Below, piece after piece: positions 1 to 7,702 of a stretch of 64,000 nt of DNA (its first letter is position 1; every line of letters starts with the position of its first letter). The translations under genes and the position numbers were made by a program. The stretch is from assembly GCF_021532655.1 (NCBI RefSeq), contig NZ_JAKGAS010000003.1, forward strand, positions 416,911 through 480,910, in the 5' to 3' direction. Source of the DNA: Paraglaciecola algarum. GTDB lineage: Bacteria; Pseudomonadota; Gammaproteobacteria; Enterobacterales; Alteromonadaceae. The notes under the pieces were generated by a model. The model was not told the DNA's origin. It ran no database searches and worked only from the letters and a program-made list of their open reading frames with translations.

Positions 1-453
1 CAAGTGGGTGACACAATAAACATTGCCGGACCTGGCAATATCAAAGCAATCAATACCCATGCGGACTGGTTTTTGATGGTGGCGGATATGACCGCATTGC
101 CCGCTCTATCGGCCAAAATTCGTCAACTACCCGGCACTGCTAAAGGTTATGCAGTGATTCAAGTCACAGAAAAAAGCGATATTCAACCTATCGAAGGGCC
201 ACAAAATATGCAGCTTATTTGGCTAACTCAGCAAGAGTCGCTAGCCGCCAAGGTCAAGTCACTGGATTGGTTAGACGGCACAGCATCGATTTGGACGGCC
301 TGTGAATTTGATGCCATGCGCGAACTACGGAGTTACTTTCAAGATGACAAACAAGTGGACCGCGAACATATCTACATCAGTAGTTATTGGAAAAACGGCG
401 TGACAGAAGACGGCCATAAAGCGATTAAACAGCAAGATGCTCAACAAAGTTAG
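1..453 (+). CDS. Siderophore-interacting protein, C-terminal part (cut by window edge)
   Basis: The reading frame is open from base 1, so the gene begins outside the window and only about the last 150 residues are present. The piece starts with a VGDTINIAGPGN stretch and ends with YISSYWKNGVTEDGH. Both match the C-terminal domain of the SIP/ViuB family, FAD- and NAD(P)H-dependent ferric-siderophore reductases that release iron in the cytoplasm. The FAD-binding N-terminal barrel lies upstream and is not visible. A GTG at position 4 could be mistaken for a start but would leave a protein without its flavin domain. The family call is fairly secure; the siderophore used cannot be read from this fragment. 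Confidence 0.8.
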   Translation, partial: QVGDTINIAGPGNIKAINTHADWFLMVADMTALPALSAKIRQLPGTAKGYAVIQVTEKSDIQPIEGPQNMQLIWLTQQESLAAKVKSLDWLDGTASIWTACEFDAMRELRSYFQDDKQVDREHIYISSYWKNGVTEDGHKAIKQQDAQQS

Positions 454-525
454 TTACTGCGCTATACAGGGGCAAAACTTTCCATGGGCAATTACTAAAA
501 ACTCGACACAAACAGTATCAAAACC

Positions 526-554
526 AAACCTTTAAACCTTTAAACCTTTAAACA
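526..554. repeat. Short tandem repeat, three 8-bp AAACCTTT units
   Basis: Three exact copies of AAACCTTT followed by AAAC lie 18 bases before the start codon of the next gene, within its likely leader. The function is unknown. Slippage could change the leader length. Confidence 0.6.
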
Positions 555-571
555 AACGAGAGAAATTCAAA

Positions 572-1081
572 ATGAAAAACAAATTAATTTTAACCTTAGT
601 AGTAATTGGCAGCTTAGTGACTTCTTTAGCACAGGCTAAAGATATAGAAAAAGGCGCTCTGGCGACTAAGGGAACACTGGCTACTGCTCAAGCATTCTTA
701 GAAGCCGCGGGATCAGGTAATGGAGAAGTGCTAAACCAGTTGATGACAGATGATTTTGTGTGGCACAACGAAGGCGACAAATCTATTCCTTGGATTGGCC
801 CATGGCAAGGTAAAGACGTAGTATTCAAAACCTTTATGCCTGCATTTGGCGCTGGCTTAAAAGTCACCAGTTGGACAACTGACTATAGTTTTGAAAATGG
901 CGAGCAGGCAGTTTTTATGGGAACCATGAGCGCTATTGCCAACAATACAGGTATAGATACCGGAAAATTCACATGGGCGGTGCGTGTACATGTAGTGGAT
1001 GGCAAAGTAAAAAGTTGGAATTGGATGGAAGACAGCTTTGCGGTTTCTCAAGCCTACCACGGCTCGAAAAAAGATAAGTAA
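572..1081 (+). CDS. Exported NTF2-like (SnoaL-type) protein
   Basis: The 169-residue product starts with a typical Sec signal peptide (charged MKNK, a hydrophobic run, then SLAQA with likely cleavage near residue 22). The rest resembles the NTF2/SnoaL fold: a helix around residues 35-60, then TDDFVWHNEG and alternating strands ending KSWNWMEDSF. Such domains form small cone-shaped pockets and may be enzymes or ligand binders; no catalytic residues can be assigned. GAGAG precedes the ATG. The gene stands alone between the siderophore gene and a DUF4202 gene, so the context gives no pathway. A periplasmic location is inferred from the signal peptide. Confidence 0.65.
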   Translation: MKNKLILTLVVIGSLVTSLAQAKDIEKGALATKGTLATAQAFLEAAGSGNGEVLNQLMTDDFVWHNEGDKSIPWIGPWQGKDVVFKTFMPAFGAGLKVTSWTTDYSFENGEQAVFMGTMSAIANNTGIDTGKFTWAVRVHVVDGKVKSWNWMEDSFAVSQAYHGSKKDK

Positions 1082-1353
1082 GCACTAACAAGCATACTTA
1101 ACTCAAGCTATTTTAACTCCATTAAACGTATTAACCTGACAGAGACTCACTCGGTCTCTCTCGGGTTATTCCCATCCAATAACTTTACACTCTGCTCATC
1201 TCTCTGCTCACCTTCCACCTATTATTTAACACACCAACAAACTTTAACTAACTAATTACAAAATCTCCGCCCATCCTCTTTCGGTTCGAGGTAAAATAGC
1301 CAACTAGTTGCCATATAATTCGAACAAGAAAACTCTATAACTCGGAGAACCAA

Positions 1354-1956
1354 ATGACCCAAACTGCTTATGAACAAGCTGCAAAACTAATCGACAACGC
1401 CAATAGTGAAGACCCGAATATAGAACAGGCTAACGGCAAAGATTGGCCCAAAGAGTTGCTCTATGGCATGCGTATGGCAGACATGTTAGAACGTTACAAT
1501 AGTGATGCAGATTTTCCAATTAAGCTGGCTATTCGAGGTCAACACATTCAGCGTTGGCAATCCCCGCGTAGTGATTATCCTATGGATCGACAGGGTTACC
1601 ATAAATGGCGTAGTGATCTTTATGTTTTTCATGCTGGTAAAGTGGCTGACATCATGGAAAAAGCAGGGTTTAGTCAAGAAGATATACTTCGAGCGAGCAA
1701 TGCGGTAGCCAAAAAAGGCATTAAATCTAACCCAGATACTCAGTTGCTTGAAGATGTAGCTAGCTTAGTTTTTATTGAACACTATATGTTAGCCTTTGCT
1801 GAAAAACATCCTGACTACACAGAACAAAAGTGGATAGATATTGTGCGTAAAACTTGGCGAAAAATGTCTTCTCAAGCCCATGATTTTGTCTTAGCAGGAA
1901 ACATTACCTTACCAGAATCATTAACCCCTTTAATTTTAAAAGCCGTTCAAGCCTAA
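1354..1956 (+). CDS. DUF4202 family protein
   Basis: This 200-residue protein closely fits the DUF4202 family. Conserved blocks include the N-terminal LIDNANSEDPN, KELLYGMRMADML near residues 35-47, the histidine-containing RGQHIQRWQSPRSDYPMDR block near residues 61-80, and VFIEHYMLAF near residues 138-147. The conserved histidines suggest a metal-binding helical protein, but no reaction is established for the family. No signal peptide or membrane segment is present. A GGAG precedes the ATG. The P-loop gene downstream starts 25 bases after the stop and may be cotranscribed. Confidence 0.8.
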   Translation: MTQTAYEQAAKLIDNANSEDPNIEQANGKDWPKELLYGMRMADMLERYNSDADFPIKLAIRGQHIQRWQSPRSDYPMDRQGYHKWRSDLYVFHAGKVADIMEKAGFSQEDILRASNAVAKKGIKSNPDTQLLEDVASLVFIEHYMLAFAEKHPDYTEQKWIDIVRKTWRKMSSQAHDFVLAGNITLPESLTPLILKAVQA

Positions 1957-1981
1957 ATTTTAATAAGTGAATGGATAAATT

Positions 1982-2470
1982 ATGAAAAAAATAATAATTT
2001 TTGGCAACTCAGGAGCAGGCAAATCCACTTTAGCCAAACAACTGAGTAGCCAACACAACTTAGCCCATTTAGATCTCGACACGCTAGCTTGGCAACCGTC
2101 TGCACCTCCAACAAGAAAGCCGATTGTAGAGTCGGCTGAATCAATCAGTCATTTTATAAAAGAAAACCAAACTTGGGTAATTGAGGGCTGTTACGCAGAT
2201 TTAATTGAAATCGCTCTGCCTTTTTCAAATGAAATCATATTCTTAAACTTACCCCTAGGGTTATGCATTGAAAATGCCCGCAAACGCCCTTGGGAACCCC
2301 ATAAGTATGAATCTAAAGCCGCTCAAGACAAAAACTTAGATATGTTAATAGAGTGGATAAGCCAATATTCAAGCAGAACAGATACCTTTTCTGAAGCAGC
2401 ACATACTCAGTTGTATCAAACGTATTCAGGTAAAAAACAACTAATCACTAGCAACCAAGGAGCGATATAA
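1982..2470 (+). CDS. Small P-loop kinase-like protein (adenylate/shikimate kinase fold)
   Basis: The 162-residue protein opens with a strand and a perfect Walker A motif, GNSGAGKST (residues 8-16), followed by HLDLDTLAW at the position of the acid-rich substrate segment in small nucleoside-monophosphate-kinase-like proteins. NEIIFLNLPLGLCIENARKRPW looks like the third core strand and an arginine-bearing lid. This architecture is seen in FlaR/AAA-type uncharacterised kinases often annotated as adenylate kinase. The substrate cannot be read. It follows the DUF4202 gene closely in the same direction. It lacks partners that would define a pathway. Confidence 0.65.
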   Translation: MKKIIIFGNSGAGKSTLAKQLSSQHNLAHLDLDTLAWQPSAPPTRKPIVESAESISHFIKENQTWVIEGCYADLIEIALPFSNEIIFLNLPLGLCIENARKRPWEPHKYESKAAQDKNLDMLIEWISQYSSRTDTFSEAAHTQLYQTYSGKKQLITSNQGAI

Positions 2471-2479
2471 CACTTGGAA

Positions 2480-3361
2480 TTACTTTGAAAACGCACCTAA
2501 AAACAACGGAATGTGTTTTTCCAAATGCAAGGCTAATAACTGTTTACATTTATTGATACGCGCTGAATAACGCAGGTCGACATGGTTTAATAACCAAATC
2601 CCCCAGTTAGACAAATCCTGCTCAATGGGTAATCTAATGACTGAAGCATCATTGACTGAATCTGGATAAAAACAGGGCATACGTGCCACCCCCATCCCTG
2701 CTCTTACCGCTTCATACATAGAAGACAAATCATCAACATACATTGCAACTTGGGGATTCGAAAAATGACTCGACCACTCGGGTAAACCTTTTATATGAGG
2801 CCACAATACTAGAGGTACATTCTGCGCCCCATTTTTAATTTTTTCTGCCCAATGAGCATTAACATACAATCCATGTTGCATGTAGGTAACACGTCGACCA
2901 ATCAGGTATTCAGGTGGTTCAGGGGTAATGCGTACCGCTAAATCGGCTTCACGATTTGCGATATTTTTTAAGCCTGGTTTTACTCCTAAATTTATTTTTA
3001 TCTGGGGATAATCAACGCAAAATTGGGCTAGAGGCTTAGCTAAAAAACGATCAAATATTTCATGGGGCATAGTTAATTTTATTTCACCCTCTAACCTATC
3101 ATCATGCCCGCTGAGCATTCTTGATGCTTGATTCGTAGCTTCACTAGCCTGCAAAACCACATCAAAAATAGCTTCGCCAGCATCGGTTAATTGATACCCC
3201 TTAGTAGTACGTTCAAATAATTTCACCCCATGTGCAGACTCTAAATTTTGAATGCGCCTTGAAATAGTCGAGTGATTTACGCCCATTTTACGAGCTGAAG
3301 CCGAGTAGCTACCCGTTTCAGCGACAGATAAAAATATTTTGAAATCATCCCAGCTGTGCAT
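2480..3361 (-). CDS. LysR-family transcriptional regulator
   Basis: The protein has an N-terminal winged helix-turn-helix (DDFKIFLSVAETGSYSASAR, then GVNHSTISRRIQNLE) and a substrate-binding domain from about residue 90, as in LysR regulators that begin MxxWDDFxxF. I start at the ATG encoding MHSWDDFK (base 3361, 293 residues) because an upstream in-frame start would add 14 residues (LINSLKIQIWYAK) that the family lacks. The gene is divergent from a glutathione S-transferase gene, with about 115 bases between them. LysR regulators commonly control such a neighbour, so the GST-NTF2-tautomerase group is its likely target. That is inference. Confidence 0.85.
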   Translation of the reverse strand: MHSWDDFKIFLSVAETGSYSASARKMGVNHSTISRRIQNLESAHGVKLFERTTKGYQLTDAGEAIFDVVLQASEATNQASRMLSGHDDRLEGEIKLTMPHEIFDRFLAKPLAQFCVDYPQIKINLGVKPGLKNIANREADLAVRITPEPPEYLIGRRVTYMQHGLYVNAHWAEKIKNGAQNVPLVLWPHIKGLPEWSSHFSNPQVAMYVDDLSSMYEAVRAGMGVARMPCFYPDSVNDASVIRLPIEQDLSNWGIWLLNHVDLRYSARINKCKQLLALHLEKHIPLFLGAFSK

Positions 3362-3476
3362 TTTTGCATACCATATTTGTATTTTTAGTGAATTTATCAA
3401 CAATAATACTAAATGTATAGTAACAATTCGAGCTGACCTACTAGCCCGTTTTAATTAATCACTAAAGGTAATTTGT

Positions 3477-4088
3477 ATGTACACACTGTATTCCATGTCT
3501 GGGAGTTGCTCTACCGCAATTCATATCTTGCTCAATAACCTAAATATTCCGGTAGACATAAAATACCGAGAAGAGGTAGATAATTACTCAGATATTTGCC
3601 CCACTGGGCAAGTCCCTGCGTTACAAACAGAAAATGGCATAATGACGGAAGGAGCTGCAATTGTTCAATACCTAATGGATAAACACCAAGTTTCCATATT
3701 AGGCGATAAAGCAGTGTTTAACCGCTGGTTGATGTTTAACTATGCCACGCTGCACCCCGCTTACTCCAAAATGTTTACAGTAAATTTTGAGATGCCTAAC
3801 GGTGAAGTTAAAAACGACTTTATGGATTTGTTAGCTAAAAAAACCTCTAATTTATGGGCAATATTGGATAACAAATTAGCACAGCAAGACTTCATAGCAG
3901 GGACGCAAGTTAGCATTTTGGATTATTTAATCACCATCTATGCGAGTTGGGGCAATGTATTTCCAGAACATGATATTAGATTAGGAGAGAACGTAATTCG
4001 TGTTATCAAACATGTCATGACTTTACCTGAATTCCAGACTGCAATAGTTAAAGAAAACATGCAATTTTCTATACCCACTCTGGCTTAG
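3477..4088 (+). CDS. Glutathione S-transferase family protein
   Basis: The 203-residue length and two-part layout are typical of cytosolic GSTs. There is a thioredoxin-like N-terminal domain starting MYTLYSMSGSCSTAIHILL, with CPTGQVPALQTENGIMTEGAAIVQYL carrying the cis-proline and Glu-Gly glutathione-binding motif near residues 43-65. An all-helical C-terminal domain follows. An N-capping-type segment (SILDYLITIY) is visible near residue 147. The gene is divergent from the LysR gene and followed six bases later by an NTF2-like gene and then a tautomerase, suggesting a small operon for modifying an electrophilic or aromatic compound. The substrate is unknown. Confidence 0.85.
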   Translation: MYTLYSMSGSCSTAIHILLNNLNIPVDIKYREEVDNYSDICPTGQVPALQTENGIMTEGAAIVQYLMDKHQVSILGDKAVFNRWLMFNYATLHPAYSKMFTVNFEMPNGEVKNDFMDLLAKKTSNLWAILDNKLAQQDFIAGTQVSILDYLITIYASWGNVFPEHDIRLGENVIRVIKHVMTLPEFQTAIVKENMQFSIPTLA

Positions 4089-4093
4089 TCGTT

Positions 4094-4459
4094 ATGAATA
4101 ACCAAGACTTTCAAACTGTCACCGCTGTATTACAAGATTACTTTGAAGGATTACATCAAGCTAATACTAAAAGACTGAGCCAAATATGTGTTGAGGAATT
4201 AGTACTAAGCTCTCCTAACCTTAGACGCTCCAGAAAAGAGTGGTTTGAGTTAATAATGGCAAGGCCTATTCCACAAGTTGAAGGACACCCATTTAACTAC
4301 AAAATATTGTCGTTAGATGTAATTGGCGATCAGGCTATGGCAAAACTATCTTGCCCATTGTTAGGCAGTGAATATATTGATTTCATTGGCCTGCTCAAAG
4401 AAAACGGCGAGTGGAAAATTATCAACAAAATGTATGTAGATTTAATAGAAACTAACTAA
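4094..4459 (+). CDS. NTF2-like protein (lumazine-binding-like family)
   Basis: The 121-residue protein has the helix-then-curved-sheet pattern of NTF2-like domains: VTAVLQDYFEGLHQANTKRL, then strands ending in GLLKENGEWKIINKMY. This resembles the putative lumazine-binding/SnoaL-type group. It lacks a signal peptide, so it should be cytoplasmic. It starts only five bases after the GST stop and is followed 12 bases later by a tautomerase gene, consistent with one transcript. Ligand and reaction are unknown. Confidence 0.65.
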   Translation: MNNQDFQTVTAVLQDYFEGLHQANTKRLSQICVEELVLSSPNLRRSRKEWFELIMARPIPQVEGHPFNYKILSLDVIGDQAMAKLSCPLLGSEYIDFIGLLKENGEWKIINKMYVDLIETN

Positions 4460-4471
4460 ACAGGAGCATTT

Positions 4472-4678
4472 ATGCCATACGTAAACATAAAAGTCACCGA
4501 CGAAGGGGTGACCATGCAGCAAAAACAACAACTTGTCACCGGTGTAACTCAATTGTTATCTGACATATTAAATAAAGAGCCTAAAACTACCTTCGTGGTA
4601 ATCGACGAAATAGGGCTAGACAACTGGGGGATTGGACATGACTTAGTGTCAGATTTAAGGCAAAAAACAAACCAATAA
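4472..4678 (+). CDS. 4-oxalocrotonate tautomerase family protein
   Basis: The 68-residue protein begins Met-Pro (MPYVNIKV). After removal of methionine this exposes the N-terminal proline that is the catalytic base in the 4-OT family. The size, the beta-alpha-beta order and TTFVVIDEIGLDNWGIG are typical of the family. Members interconvert keto and enol forms of small acids. It has a good Shine-Dalgarno (CAGGAG) and is the third gene after the GST and NTF2-like genes. The set looks like a small catabolic or detoxification operon; its substrate is not apparent. Confidence 0.85.
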   Translation: MPYVNIKVTDEGVTMQQKQQLVTGVTQLLSDILNKEPKTTFVVIDEIGLDNWGIGHDLVSDLRQKTNQ

Positions 4679-4704
4679 CGTCTTTAACGATATGCTTTTT
4701 TTAA

Positions 4705-4733
4705 TACAAACGGCCGCTTGCGGCCGATTTGTT
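4705..4733. terminator. GC-rich hairpin after the GST-tautomerase operon
   Basis: The arms CGGCCG and CGGCCG (4711-4716, 4721-4726), extended by CAAA and TTTG, form a strong hairpin just downstream of the tautomerase stop. There is no T-run after it on the plus strand, so classical Rho-independent termination is uncertain. Confidence 0.4.
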
Positions 4734-4802
4734 TGTGCTGTTTCGGAGATTATTCCAATCCGCATTAATAATTGCCCACTCACTAATTAACGCGAAATGG
4801 TA

Positions 4803-5156
4803 TTAGATATCCGACACAATATTGAAGCCACCATAAATCAAACGTTTACCATCAAACGGCATAGGATTATTTTGTGGATCCATTCGAGGATCTTGCTGTG
4901 CAGCTTCCCATCCAGCTTCGCGCACTTCCTTTGACGGCCAAACTATCCAAGAAAAAACCACAGCTTCATCTTCTTTCTTGTTAACCGCTAGAGGCAGTGA
5001 AGTAACTTCTCCATCCGGTACATCATCGGCCCACGTATCCACTATATTCAAGGCGCCATTATCTTTTAAAACAGCAGCCATGATCTTTGCATGAGCGATA
5101 AACTTTTCTTTACTATCAACCGGCACAGCTGCAACAAAACCATCTACATAAGACAT
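4803..5156 (-). CDS. DUF1428 (YbaA-like) family protein
   Basis: The 117-residue protein matches the DUF1428/YbaA family along its whole length. It opens MSYVDGFVAAVP and has a conserved WADDVPDGEVTS block near residues 42-53 and an FSWIVWPSKEVRE block near 68-80. It closes MPFDGKRLIYGGF. This is a dimeric alpha-beta barrel fold with no established reaction. The protein is cytoplasmic, with no signal peptide. It is a single gene; a copy of a dispersed 46-bp repeat lies in its upstream region. Confidence 0.85.
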   Translation of the reverse strand: MSYVDGFVAAVPVDSKEKFIAHAKIMAAVLKDNGALNIVDTWADDVPDGEVTSLPLAVNKKEDEAVVFSWIVWPSKEVREAGWEAAQQDPRMDPQNNPMPFDGKRLIYGGFNIVSDI

Positions 5157-5174
5157 AAATTTTTTCCTCTAATT

Positions 5175-5220
5175 ATACCATTCGGCTTAAATAATTGGCC
5201 TCTCAGCGAGAATTTAAAAG
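5175..5220. repeat. Dispersed intergenic repeat, copy 1
   Basis: A 46-base element begins ATACCATT and ends AGCGAGAATTTAAAAG. It matches 25696-25741 at 40 of 46 positions by hand alignment, and a shorter version lies at 27426-27454. It sits between genes and encodes nothing apparent. Confidence 0.6.
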
Positions 5221-5300
5221 CGTTTTTAAACCTAGTCTGAAAGAAATGCCCCAGCGGATTTTGCTTGGCGTCCTCACTATTTGAAAGGAACAAGCAATTA

Positions 5301-7538
5301 CTAGGGGTTCAATCTAGCAGAAGAATTCAAACGCACCATACCCTTTAATTTTGGAGCACTAAGGCCTTCACAATGTTGCGTAAAGTTCACAGCCAATTTA
5401 TCTAATTGCCCATTTTCTTCGTATTCAATCTCCAAAATCTCAAACTCGCCAAAACTCTGGTTACAACCTCTGCCATTGCCTGTAAATGATAGACCAGGCT
5501 TAGTTTGCGATTGAAATGGATATCGAGTTGCTTCTTCATATTTCTTTGCCTCTAAAATTTCATTATTTGGGGAGGCTAAATCCAAACTCCACCTTGCGTC
5601 ACCAGTGTATCTAACCTCTACATAATTAGGTCGATCACTATCCGAGCTTGAGAAAATCGAGCCATCAGTATCTGTATGAAACATAGTCTGCCCACCACCG
5701 ATGTAATCTCCACTTTCACTGTCATAAAATAAAAAATTAGTAGACAAATTGGCTTGGTAAATAGTCATCTGTTTAGAAGCTTTATCTTCATATTCATTGC
5801 TGACCGTCAGTTTAACTACTACATCACCTTCTATATCCACTGGAACAGTGAACGACGTAATCGCTTCAGAAGGCGCATCAAATTCAATTCCATGGTTACT
5901 GATTTCTTCCCAGAAATAAGTTATGTTTTGCCCTTCATTGAGCTGGCTAAGGCTTGCATTCAATATTGGTGTATCACCATATCTGAATACAGATGATTGA
6001 GCTTCAAACTCGGGTAATACGTTATCGCTAGTCGTAAAATATGCACTATTCGAGTAGGCAACTGTATCAAATTTACTTACAACGCCTAAGGAGCTGCTTC
6101 TGTACTTAGTCCCTGCTTTTAAAGGCTCTACTGGAAAGAGTGTAAGAATAGCACCGTCAAGTTCAGCCGATACATCAATTTTACTGTAGGGCCATTCAGA
6201 CTCTTCAAAGTAAAGTTCAGTACTTTGAATTTGTTCTATTTCTCTAGAAAATAAAAATGAGACTCCAGCTTCCAAAGGTAATTCGGTATCAGCTGAATTC
6301 AATACATCAATAAATTGAAAATTATCAGAGCGGAACTCTTTAACTCTTTGATTATAATTGTCGCCATACATCCATAAAGATCCCTCTACAGCATCATTCC
6401 AACGGTACGAATACTGCTGCTCATCCGTGGCTAAATTAAATAAATAAGAATCCGTAACAAAATTACTCAATAATACAATTTCATCTTCATCATTATTGCT
6501 AAGTATCAACTCTCCTTCATGCGGATACTCATTGAAATGACCGGCCCATGGGACAGTTTGAGAAAGTTGATAGCTACCACCAAGCAATATATCCTTAATT
6601 TCACCATTAACCGTGACGTAATATTTGGCAACGGCCAAGTCTTCTATTTTCGAAACATTAACATCTACAAACTCAACAACTTCTTGATCATCAATATATA
6701 AAACTACATTTGATTGCTGATTAATCTCAATACTATTCTGGTTATCACTGGAGCCTAATTTGAATTCAAAACGGCTGGGGAGTTTGACTGTTTGATCATC
6801 AAGAATGAGCAAATGATTCATATCTATGACTCCAGAAACATTTCCTACGGAATCTATATTTGAAACATTGATGTTTACATCTCCAGACACCACCTCGTTA
6901 AAAGCATCAAGATAACATTCACTATACGTAACTAAAATATCGTCTTGATTTGACAACTTACCATCGGAATCTTGATCAGAAAGTGTGACCTTAGCAATAC
7001 CGCCATTACTGCAACTATATTCAACCATATCAGTAAGGTACATATTTTGATTAATAACATCTCTGGCTAATTGCCCTATCTGCAAAAAGCTTTCGGTACT
7101 AGACAAAGATATAACTGACGCCTCTAGATAACTTTCTTGAAGAGAAAATGAGTCTTCCACTAACAACTGAAAAGTTGCGGCAGAACTAGAGTTTTTCCCA
7201 TCACTTACAACTAGCTCAAAGGACATTTCATAATCAGCATAAGCAGTGGGTGTGGTAAAAGTTAAAGAACTAGCTGATGCATCAAAGGATACATTTAAGC
7301 CAGAAGTCTGAGTCCATTGATAATTTGCTTCAGTAGCGCTAACGTTAGTCGCCGCAACAATTGTAACTTCTGTCCCTTCCGATGCATTTGAAGGACCAGA
7401 AATACTAGCATTAGGCAAAGTGACTATAGGTTTGGGAGAGCTATCTGAGCTTGAAGAGCCTCCGCCACAAGAAGTTAGAAGAATGGTATTAACAAGTAGC
7501 GTCAAAGCAACAACAGTAATACTAAGAACACTGTTCAT
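5301..7538 (-). CDS. Large surface lipoprotein with PKD/Ig-like domains
   Basis: The 745-residue protein starts with a hydrophobic segment followed by a lipobox ending at Cys24 (LLTSC) and a GGGSSSSDSS linker, so it should be lipidated and exported. Residues about 40-125 resemble a PKD/REJ-type Ig-like domain (YQWTQTSG, SFELVVSDG). A second similar domain lies near residues 500-595 (ITYFWEEIS, VVKLTVSNEYE), and a calcium-binding-like DQDSDGKLSNQDD segment is near residues 187-199. The middle has no family I recognise. It follows the sulfatase gene on the same strand across a 160-bp gap. A role in binding or processing an extracellular polymer is a guess. Confidence 0.7.
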   Translation of the reverse strand: MNSVLSITVVALTLLVNTILLTSCGGGSSSSDSSPKPIVTLPNASISGPSNASEGTEVTIVAATNVSATEANYQWTQTSGLNVSFDASASSLTFTTPTAYADYEMSFELVVSDGKNSSSAATFQLLVEDSFSLQESYLEASVISLSSTESFLQIGQLARDVINQNMYLTDMVEYSCSNGGIAKVTLSDQDSDGKLSNQDDILVTYSECYLDAFNEVVSGDVNINVSNIDSVGNVSGVIDMNHLLILDDQTVKLPSRFEFKLGSSDNQNSIEINQQSNVVLYIDDQEVVEFVDVNVSKIEDLAVAKYYVTVNGEIKDILLGGSYQLSQTVPWAGHFNEYPHEGELILSNNDEDEIVLLSNFVTDSYLFNLATDEQQYSYRWNDAVEGSLWMYGDNYNQRVKEFRSDNFQFIDVLNSADTELPLEAGVSFLFSREIEQIQSTELYFEESEWPYSKIDVSAELDGAILTLFPVEPLKAGTKYRSSSLGVVSKFDTVAYSNSAYFTTSDNVLPEFEAQSSVFRYGDTPILNASLSQLNEGQNITYFWEEISNHGIEFDAPSEAITSFTVPVDIEGDVVVKLTVSNEYEDKASKQMTIYQANLSTNFLFYDSESGDYIGGGQTMFHTDTDGSIFSSSDSDRPNYVEVRYTGDARWSLDLASPNNEILEAKKYEEATRYPFQSQTKPGLSFTGNGRGCNQSFGEFEILEIEYEENGQLDKLAVNFTQHCEGLSAPKLKGMVRLNSSARLNP

Positions 7539-7630
7539 ATAAATTCCTTTTCAAATTTAATTAAGAATAAAAATTATTTTGTGAAACCGAATTCTATATT
7601 AAAAATACGAATTAACAACGGCAAGCTGTT

Positions 7631-7659
7631 AAAGGCGATTACAAACTCGCCTTTTTTTA
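7631..7659 (+). terminator. Hairpin plus T-run, oriented against the flanking genes
   Basis: The arms AAAGGCGA (7631-7638) and TCGCCTTT (7647-7654) are followed by a run of T on the plus strand. Both neighbouring genes are on the minus strand, so this would stop antisense transcription. On the minus strand the hairpin lacks a T-run. Confidence 0.55.
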
Positions 7660-7702
7660 TTTAATCGTTAACTTAGCTTTATCACTCGAATTTATTAGAT
7701 AA

